41,452 nucleotides of DNA from an uncultured Lachnospiraceae bacterium. GTDB lineage: Bacteria; Bacillota; Clostridia; Lachnospirales; Lachnospiraceae. The notes beneath the pieces are model-generated. The model saw only the letters and a program-made list of their open reading frames with translations. It was not told where the DNA came from and ran no database searches. The stretch's first letter is position 1; every line of letters starts with the position of its first letter. The DNA lies in the NCBI GenBank assembly GCA_946534145.1, contig CAMNCH010000009.1:1-41452 (forward strand), given 5' to 3'. Below, piece after piece: positions 34,454 to 41,452 of this stretch. A program made the translations under genes and the position numbers.

Positions 34454-37400
34454 ATGGGAAACGTAAGACGAATTTATGTCGAGAAGAAGGAGCCTTTCGC
34501 GGTTAAGGCGAAAGAACTGTGTGAGGAGATTTCCGGTTTCCTGGGGATTAAAAGCGTTACGGGGGTACGTGTATTAATTCGTTACGATGTTGAAGGTGTA
34601 TCGGATGAGACCTTTGAAAGAGCGGTCAGAACCATCTTTTCCGAGCCGCCTGTAGACGACATTTTCTTTGAGAATATTGAGGTGGGCGACCACGACAGAG
34701 TATTCAGCGTGGAATTCCTGCCCGGTCAGTTTGACCAGCGTGCCGATTCAGCCGTACAGTGTATAGGCTTTCTTAACGAGAACGAGAAGCCTGTTATCAA
34801 GACTGCGGTTACATATGTTCTTTCAGGCAACATTACCGATGATGAATTCGACCGTATCAAGAGTAACTGCATCAACCCTGTGGATTCAAGAGAGACAGGT
34901 CTTGAGAAGCCCGCTACCCTTATTACCGAGTTTAACGAGCCCGCAGACGTTATCGTATTCGACGGCTTTAAGGATATGGCAGAGGACAAGCTTAAAGAGC
35001 TTTACAAGTCTTTAAATCTTGCCATGACCTTTAAGGACTTTTTACACATTCAGAATTATTTTAAGAACGAAGAAAACAGAGATCCCTCCATGACCGAGAT
35101 TCGTGTTCTCGATACCTACTGGTCGGATCATTGCAGACATACCACCTTCTCTACCGAGCTTAAGAACGTAACCTTCGAAGACGGTTACTACAAGACTCCC
35201 ATTGAGACCACCTATCAGAGCTACCTCGATACCAGAGAAGAGATTTTCAAGGGCAGAGATGACAAGTTCGTCTGCCTTATGGACCTTGCCCTCATGGCTA
35301 TGAGAAAGCTTAAAAAAGAAGGCAAACTTCAGGACCAGGAAGAAACCGACGAAATCAACGCATGCTCCATCGTGGTACCCGTTGAAATCGACGGACGTAC
35401 AGAAGAGTGGCTGGTAAGCTTCAAGAACGAGACCCACAACCACCCTACGGAGATCGAGCCTTTCGGTGGTGCTGCTACATGTCTCGGCGGCGCTATCAGA
35501 GATCCCCTTTCCGGACGTTCCTATGTATATCAGGCTATGCGTGTGACCGGTGCGGCAGACCCCACCGTTCCCGTAAGCGAAACTTTAAAGGGCAAGCTCT
35601 CCCAGAAGAAGCTTGTTAAGGGTGCCGCAGCAGGCTATTCTTCCTACGGTAACCAGATCGGCCTTGCAACAGGCTATGTCAAAGAAATTTACCACCCCAA
35701 TTACGTTGCCAAAAGAATGGAAATCGGCGCAGTTATGGGTGCCGCTCCCAGAGCCAACGTAATTCGTGAATCCTCCGATCCCGGAGATATCATTATCCTT
35801 CTCGGCGGTCGTACCGGCCGTGACGGTTGCGGCGGAGCTACAGGTTCCTCAAAGGTTCACACAGAAGCCTCACTCGAGACCTGCGGTGCAGAGGTTCAGA
35901 AGGGTAACGCCCCCACCGAACGTAAGATTCAGCGTCTCTTCAGACGTCCCGAAGTCACCAGACTTATCAAGAAGTGTAACGACTTCGGTGCCGGCGGCGT
36001 ATCCGTTGCCATCGGTGAACTTGCAGACGGCTTAAGAGTCAACCTCGACCTTGTGCCCAAGAAATATGCGGGCCTTGACGGTACCGAACTTGCCATCTCC
36101 GAATCTCAGGAGCGTATGGCGGTTGTGGTAGACCCGGGGGACGCAGATGCTTTTCTTGACTACGCCCGTGAAGAGAATCTTGAGGCTGTTAAGGTAGCTG
36201 AAGTTACCAAGGAGCCCAGACTTGTACTTTCATGGAGAGGCAAGGAAATAGTTAACCTTTCCAGAGCATTCCTTGACACCAACGGCGCTCATCAGGAGAC
36301 AAGCGTTTATGTCGAGATGCCCGACGAACACAACAATTATTTCAAGAAAATCGGTATAGATAAAGTCAGAACCGCAGTTGAAGCGGAAGATATGCCCGGT
36401 GCATTAAAGGCAGTTCTTTCCGACTTAAACGAGTGCTCCCAGAAGGGTCTTGTGGAAACCTTCGACGCTTCCATCGGAGCAGGTTCAGTACTTATGCCTT
36501 ACGGCGGTAAGACTCAGCTTACAGAGACTCAGACCATGATTGCGAAGCTCCCTGTATTGGAAGGCAAATGCGACACCGTTACCATGATGAGTTACGGCTT
36601 CGATCCTTACCTTTCCAGCTGGTCACCTTACCACGGTGCCGTTTACGCAGTACTTTCATCCATGTCCAAAATCGTTGCTTCCGGCGGTGATTTCAAGAAG
36701 ATAAGATTCACCTTCCAGGAGTACTTCAGACGTATGACCGAGGATCCCAAGCGCTGGAGCCAGCCTTTTGCGGCACTCCTTGGTGCTTACGATGCTCAGG
36801 TAGGCTTCGGCCTTCCTTCCATCGGCGGTAAGGACTCCATGTCAGGTACCTTCAATGACATAGACGTTCCTCCCACACTGGTTTCTTTTGCCGTTGATGT
36901 TGCAAAAGAACAGAACGTGATTACCCCTGAGCTTAAGAAGGCGGGAGACAAGCTTGTATACTTCCCTATCGAGCACGACGAATTCGACATGCCCGATTAC
37001 GAGAGCACAATGGCTATGTTTGAGCTGGTTGGCAAGCTTGCTTCCGAAGGAAAGGTTAAAGCCGCTTACACCACCGATTCAAACGGTATCGCAGTAGCCG
37101 CTGCCAAGATGGCTTTCGGTAACGGATTCGGTGTTTCCTTTAATGCGGATGTGGATGTTGAAGACCTCTTTAACAACGCTCTCGGCGGAATCCTTGCGGA
37201 AGTTTCTTCACTTCCCGAGTCTGAGGATGTTGAGATGGTTTATGTCGGCAAGGTTAACGACACCGCCGAATTTACTCACAAGGACAAGACTCTTTCTTTG
37301 GCAGAAGCCCTTGAGTGCTGGAAGAAGCCCCTTGAGAAGGTATTCCCCACCAAGGCTTACAAGGGAACAGAGGCTCTTGAAGACAAGATTTACAAGGCAG

Positions 37401-38233
37401 ACAAGATTTATGTCTGCAAGAATAAAGTGGCACGTCCCACCGTATTCATCCCCGTATTCCCCGGCACCAACTGCGAATACGATTCCAAAAAGGCTTTTGA
37501 GAGAGCCGGCGCGGACACAATTGTCAAAGTATTTAAGAACTTAAATCCCGAGGACATCAGAGACTCGGTTGAAGAATTTGAAAAAGCAATCGCAAAGGCA
37601 CAGATTATCATGTTCCCCGGCGGATTCTCCGCAGGTGACGAGCCCGACGGCAGTGCGAAGTTCTTTGCCACCGCCTTCAGAAACGAGAAGCTTAAAGAAG
37701 CCGTTATGAAGCTTCTTAATGAGCGCGACGGTCTCGCTCTCGGTATCTGTAACGGTTTCCAGGCTCTCATAAAGCTTGGTCTGGTGCCTTACGGTGAGAT
37801 AATCGACGCTCAGACCGCCGATTCGCCCACACTTACTTACAACACCATTAACCGCCACATCTCCAAGATGGTTTACACCAAGGTTGTTTCCAACAAATCC
37901 CCTTGGCTTCAGGGCGCTATCTTAGGTGCTACCTACTGTAACCCCGCATCCCACGGAGAAGGCCGTTTCGTAGCATCACAGGAGTGGATTGACAAACTCT
38001 TTGCAAACGGTCAGGTGGCTACCAGATATGCAGATCCCGAAGGTAACATCTCCATGGACGAGGAATTCAACATTAACGGTTCCTACGCATCCATCGAAGG
38101 TATCACTTCAGCTGACGGCAGAGCTTTCGGTAAGATGGCTCACTCCGAAAGAAGAGGTGACTCCGTAGCCGTTAACATTTACGGCGAACAGGATATGAAG
38201 ATATTCGAATCGGGCGTTAACTACTTTAAGTAA
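34454..38233 (+). CDS. purL: Phosphoribosylformylglycinamidine synthase (single-chain, synthetase + glutaminase)
   Basis: TYWSDHCRHTTFSTEL, FKNETHNHPTEIEPFGGAATCLGG, C-terminal glutaminase FIPVFPGTNCEYDS / LGICNGFQAL. Confidence 0.97.
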   Translation: MGNVRRIYVEKKEPFAVKAKELCEEISGFLGIKSVTGVRVLIRYDVEGVSDETFERAVRTIFSEPPVDDIFFENIEVGDHDRVFSVEFLPGQFDQRADSAVQCIGFLNENEKPVIKTAVTYVLSGNITDDEFDRIKSNCINPVDSRETGLEKPATLITEFNEPADVIVFDGFKDMAEDKLKELYKSLNLAMTFKDFLHIQNYFKNEENRDPSMTEIRVLDTYWSDHCRHTTFSTELKNVTFEDGYYKTPIETTYQSYLDTREEIFKGRDDKFVCLMDLALMAMRKLKKEGKLQDQEETDEINACSIVVPVEIDGRTEEWLVSFKNETHNHPTEIEPFGGAATCLGGAIRDPLSGRSYVYQAMRVTGAADPTVPVSETLKGKLSQKKLVKGAAAGYSSYGNQIGLATGYVKEIYHPNYVAKRMEIGAVMGAAPRANVIRESSDPGDIIILLGGRTGRDGCGGATGSSKVHTEASLETCGAEVQKGNAPTERKIQRLFRRPEVTRLIKKCNDFGAGGVSVAIGELADGLRVNLDLVPKKYAGLDGTELAISESQERMAVVVDPGDADAFLDYAREENLEAVKVAEVTKEPRLVLSWRGKEIVNLSRAFLDTNGAHQETSVYVEMPDEHNNYFKKIGIDKVRTAVEAEDMPGALKAVLSDLNECSQKGLVETFDASIGAGSVLMPYGGKTQLTETQTMIAKLPVLEGKCDTVTMMSYGFDPYLSSWSPYHGAVYAVLSSMSKIVASGGDFKKIRFTFQEYFRRMTEDPKRWSQPFAALLGAYDAQVGFGLPSIGGKDSMSGTFNDIDVPPTLVSFAVDVAKEQNVITPELKKAGDKLVYFPIEHDEFDMPDYESTMAMFELVGKLASEGKVKAAYTTDSNGIAVAAAKMAFGNGFGVSFNADVDVEDLFNNALGGILAEVSSLPESEDVEMVYVGKVNDTAEFTHKDKTLSLAEALECWKKPLEKVFPTKAYKGTEALEDKIYKADKIYVCKNKVARPTVFIPVFPGTNCEYDSKKAFERAGADTIVKVFKNLNPEDIRDSVEEFEKAIAKAQIIMFPGGFSAGDEPDGSAKFFATAFRNEKLKEAVMKLLNERDGLALGICNGFQALIKLGLVPYGEIIDAQTADSPTLTYNTINRHISKMVYTKVVSNKSPWLQGAILGATYCNPASHGEGRFVASQEWIDKLFANGQVATRYADPEGNISMDEEFNINGSYASIEGITSADGRAFGKMAHSERRGDSVAVNIYGEQDMKIFESGVNYFK

Positions 38234-38245
38234 GATTTTTAAGCG

Positions 38246-38266
38246 GGCGTGCAATTTTTGCACGCC
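38246..38266 (+). terminator. Hairpin after purL (weak terminator, poor T-tract)
   Basis: GGCGTGCAA-ttt-TTGCACGCC. Confidence 0.5.
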
Positions 38267-38286
38267 TGTGGTATATTTATATTCCT

Positions 38287-38907
38287 ATGAATGCTGTTAA
38301 TTATCAAAAGAAACTGGACGAAATCCTTGCATGTGAGGACACCCGTTCCAAACGTCTTTTGCTTCATGCCTGTTGCGCACCCTGCTCCAGCCACTGTCTT
38401 ACGTATCTTGAGGGTAAGATTCGCATAACTGCCTATTATTACAACCCCAACATCACAGACAGAGCCGAGCACGACAAGCGGGCGGAGGAACTTAAGAGAC
38501 TGGTGGGTATCCTTAACAGCGAATATCCTGAGGCTCATATAGAAACTGCCATCGGCGCCTTTGAGCCCGAGCTCTTTTATGAAGCCGCACGGGGACTGGA
38601 AAAAGAACCCGAACGTGGAAGTCGCTGCGCCAAATGCTTTGAGTTAAGATTACGTGAAACCGCCCGTAAGGCCCGTGCCGAAGGGTATGATTTTTTTGCC
38701 ACCACCTTAACTTTAAGCCCTCTTAAGGATGCCCGTTTAATCAATGAAACAGGAGAGCGCATAGCCCGTGAAGAAGGCGTTTCATGGCTTCCCTCCGACT
38801 TTAAGAAACAGGAAGGCTTCAAGCATTCCGTAAAACTCAGCGACAAATACGGACTCTACCGCCAGGATTACTGCGGCTGTCCGTTTTCAAAAAGAGGAAC
38901 AGAATAA
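38287..38907 (+). CDS. queH: Epoxyqueuosine reductase QueH
   Basis: LLLHACCAPCSSHCLTYL, YYNPNI, HDKRAEEL, RCAKCFELRLRETA, YGLYRQDYCGC. Confidence 0.92.
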   Translation: MNAVNYQKKLDEILACEDTRSKRLLLHACCAPCSSHCLTYLEGKIRITAYYYNPNITDRAEHDKRAEELKRLVGILNSEYPEAHIETAIGAFEPELFYEAARGLEKEPERGSRCAKCFELRLRETARKARAEGYDFFATTLTLSPLKDARLINETGERIAREEGVSWLPSDFKKQEGFKHSVKLSDKYGLYRQDYCGCPFSKRGTE

Positions 38908-40674
38908 ATGAAGAAAATACTTGAACTTATATCAGAAGAGGTCATGTCTGCTTTTGAGAAGGCAGGCTATGACAAATCAGCAGGCAAGGTAAGCGTATCC
39001 AACCGCCCAGACCTCTGCGAATATCAGTGTAACGGTGCCATGGCCCTTGCCAAGGCTTTAAAGACCGCTCCCATCAACATTGCCAATGCGGTTGCAGAGA
39101 ACCTTAAGGACAGCAAGGTTTTTTCCGAAGTGAATGCCGTAATGCCCGGATTTATCAACTTAAATATCAATCCCGACTTTCTTTCGGACTATGTATCTAA
39201 GATGTCCGAAGATGAGAAGTTCGGTTTTGAGCCTGCGGCTCATCCCTTAAAGATTATGCTTGACTACGGCGGACCCAACGTTGCCAAGGCTCTTCACGTG
39301 GGACACCTTCGCTCAGGCGTTATCGGCGATGCCATTAACCGTATCTGCCGTTACATGGGCCACGAGACCATAAGCGACATACATTTGGGCGACTGGGGTA
39401 CTCCCATGGGCCTTATTATGCATGAGCTTTCTTTGAGGAAGCCGGATCTTCCTTATTTTGACGATTCATATACCGGCGAATACCCTTCGGAGCCTCCCTT
39501 CACCGTGGCAGACCTTGAAGAGATTTATCCTACCGCATCCAAGAAGTCCAAAGAAGACGAGGAGTACAAAGCAAAGGCTCAGGAAGCCACCTTCAAGCTT
39601 CAGTCAGGTGTACGCGGCTATCGCGCACTCTGGAAGCATATCATCAACGTGTCGGTAACCGATATGCGTCGTATCTACGACAAGCTCGGTGTACATTTTG
39701 ACCTCTGGAACGGCGAATCCTCCGTTCACGATGTTATCCCCGGCATGGTTCAGTACATGAAGGACGGCGGCTACGCATATATCAGCGAAGGCGCTCTTGT
39801 AGTTGATGTCAAAGAGGATACAGATACCAAAGAAATGCCTCCCTGCATTATTTTGAAGTCAGACGGAGCTTCTTTGTACAACACCACTGACCTTGCCACC
39901 ATCATGGTGCGTCAGGAGAAATATCATCCCGACCGTTTCATCTATTTAACCGACAAGCGTCAGGACTTATATTTCGAGCAGGTATTCCGTTGCGCTCACA
40001 AGACGAAACTTGTGGACGAGAATACCAACCTTGCTCACGTAGGCTTCGGTACCATGAACGGCAAAGACGGCAAGCCCTTTAAGACCCGTGACGGCGGCGT
40101 TATGCGTCTTGAACAGCTTATGAATGATATTAACGACGCAACATATGCCAAGATTAAAGAAAACAGGGACATGAGCGAAGAAGACGCTAAGCGCATTTCC
40201 GAAATGGTAGGTCGCGCAGCCCTTCGCTACGGAGATTTGTCCAACATCCCCGCCAAAGATTATATCTTTGATATGGAGAGGTTCATTTCTTTTGAAGGAA
40301 ACTCAGGTCCCTACATTCTTTATACTATCGTACGTATTAAGTCTATCCTTGAAAAATACGTACAGACCGGCAAGAAAGTTGAAGACTGCAAGATTAGCGG
40401 TATCGACAATGCTTCGGAAAAAGAACTTATGAAGGAACTCACCTTCTTTTCACAGACTGTGGAAGCTGCTTACAACGAGCTTGCACCCAGCAAGATCTGT
40501 GCTTATATCTACGATCTTGCCAACGCCCTTAACTCCTTCTATCACGAGACCAAGATTTTGTCCGAAGAAGACGAGAAGAAACAGGGTTCATACATTGCAC
40601 TTATCAATCTTACAAAAAAGGTGTTGGAGACCTGCATAGACATGCTGGGATTTGAAGCGCCTGAAAGGATGTAA
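38908..40674 (+). CDS. argS: Arginyl-tRNA synthetase
   Basis: DYGGPNVAKALHVGHLRSGVIGDAINRI (HIGH-like HVGH), LGDWGTPMG, C-terminal anticodon-binding DALR-like end. Confidence 0.97.
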   Translation: MKKILELISEEVMSAFEKAGYDKSAGKVSVSNRPDLCEYQCNGAMALAKALKTAPINIANAVAENLKDSKVFSEVNAVMPGFINLNINPDFLSDYVSKMSEDEKFGFEPAAHPLKIMLDYGGPNVAKALHVGHLRSGVIGDAINRICRYMGHETISDIHLGDWGTPMGLIMHELSLRKPDLPYFDDSYTGEYPSEPPFTVADLEEIYPTASKKSKEDEEYKAKAQEATFKLQSGVRGYRALWKHIINVSVTDMRRIYDKLGVHFDLWNGESSVHDVIPGMVQYMKDGGYAYISEGALVVDVKEDTDTKEMPPCIILKSDGASLYNTTDLATIMVRQEKYHPDRFIYLTDKRQDLYFEQVFRCAHKTKLVDENTNLAHVGFGTMNGKDGKPFKTRDGGVMRLEQLMNDINDATYAKIKENRDMSEEDAKRISEMVGRAALRYGDLSNIPAKDYIFDMERFISFEGNSGPYILYTIVRIKSILEKYVQTGKKVEDCKISGIDNASEKELMKELTFFSQTVEAAYNELAPSKICAYIYDLANALNSFYHETKILSEEDEKKQGSYIALINLTKKVLETCIDMLGFEAPERM

Positions 40675-41199
40675 ATGAGAATAGGACACGGTTACGATGT
40701 TCACAAATTAGTTGAGAATCGTCCGCTCATCATAGGGGGTGTCACCATCCCCTATGAGAAGGGACTTTTAGGTCACTCAGACGCAGATGTGCTGACCCAT
40801 GCGGTAATGGATGCGCTTCTCGGCGCGGCGGCCCTTGGGGACATCGGCCTTCATTTCCCCGACAGCGACCCTGCTTATGAGGGAGCTGACAGCATTAAGC
40901 TTCTTGAGCACGTTGGAGACATTCTTGAGAGCAAGATGTACTATGTGGAGAATATAGATGCTACAATTCTTGCTCAGGCGCCCAAGATGCGCCCTCACAT
41001 TGACGATATGCGTAAGAACATTGCCAATGCACTCCGCATAGAGTTATCCTGCGTAAACGTTAAGGCCACCACAGAAGAGGGCCTCGGCTTCACAGGTGCA
41101 GGAGAAGGCATAGCGGCACACGCAGTATGCCTCATCGGAAGCATCAGGGATTTAAACGGTCCCGCAGGCAGTTGCGGCGGTTGTCCGGGATGCAAATAG
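40675..41199 (+). CDS. ispF: 2-C-methyl-D-erythritol 2,4-cyclodiphosphate synthase with Cys-rich C-terminal tail
   Basis: [65 protein letters not shown]; tail SCGGCPGCK. Confidence 0.96.
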   Translation: MRIGHGYDVHKLVENRPLIIGGVTIPYEKGLLGHSDADVLTHAVMDALLGAAALGDIGLHFPDSDPAYEGADSIKLLEHVGDILESKMYYVENIDATILAQAPKMRPHIDDMRKNIANALRIELSCVNVKATTEEGLGFTGAGEGIAAHAVCLIGSIRDLNGPAGSCGGCPGCK

Positions 41200-41259
41200 G
41201 CGGTTTTCAAGCATGTTTTTTCGAACAATAAAATTTCTTTGTTTTTTTGAAATTAATGC

Positions 41260-41288
41260 TTGACATTCATGCACCGCTTTTGTATACT
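41260..41288 (+). promoter_or_regulatory. Promoter of tRNA-Val/tRNA-Met cluster
   Basis: TTGACA (41260-41265)-N17-TATACT (41283-41288). Confidence 0.85.
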
Positions 41289-41308
41289 AATCAAGTCGGT
41301 TGAGACAC

Positions 41309-41381
41309 GGGGTCTTAGCTCAGCTGGGAGAGCATCTGCCTTACAAGCAGAGGGTCATAGGTTCGAGCCCTATAGGCCCCA
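41309..41381 (+). tRNA. tRNA-Val (anticodon TAC)
   Basis: Acceptor GGGGTCT/AGGCCCC, discriminator A, anticodon arm TCTGC-CTTACAA-GCAGA. Confidence 0.93.
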
Positions 41382-41401
41382 TCTATACGACTTACATATA
41401 T

Positions 41402-41452
41402 GGCGAGATAGCTCAGTTGGCTAGAGCATGCGGTTCATACCCGCAGTGTCGA
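41402..41452 (+). tRNA. tRNA-Met (anticodon CAT), truncated by the window end
   Basis: GGCGAGATAGCTCAGTTGGCTAGAGCATGCGGTTCATACCCGCAGTGTCGA: D-arm and anticodon arm TGCGG-TTCATAC-CCGCA present. Confidence 0.9.

Overview
This window looks like a chromosomal segment from a Firmicute, probably Lachnospiraceae-like (inferred from protein style; no database search was possible). Most of it is housekeeping. It holds purine and pyrimidine biosynthesis genes (purF, pyrF, pyrE, purE, purM, purN, purD, purL), an anaerobic ribonucleotide reductase (nrdD), clpC-radA, a GH51/LacI pair, malQ, queH-argS-ispF, a tRNA-Trp, a tRNA-Val and a truncated tRNA-Met. The accessory content most worth following up is: (i) a compact four-gene AT-rich cassette at 13166-16180, encoding a membrane-tethered XRE regulator, a small secreted beta-rich protein, a secreted papain-like cysteine peptidase and a lipoprotein, in which the two secreted proteins share a motif just after the signal peptide; (ii) a GC-rich, promoter-preceded, probably structured non-coding RNA at about 2756-2950; (iii) tandem NrdR-type boxes 32 bp apart upstream of nrdD; (iv) a very large surface-anchored GH16 glucanase with several carbohydrate-binding-like modules; (v) a 756-aa protein with an N-terminal cyclic-nucleotide-binding domain and an unrecognised C-terminal region; and (vi) several genes whose predicted transcription start lies almost on the start codon (possible leaderless mRNAs). 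All calls come from reading the sequence and the supplied ORFs. Family names come from remembered motifs, and nothing was checked by alignment or folding software.
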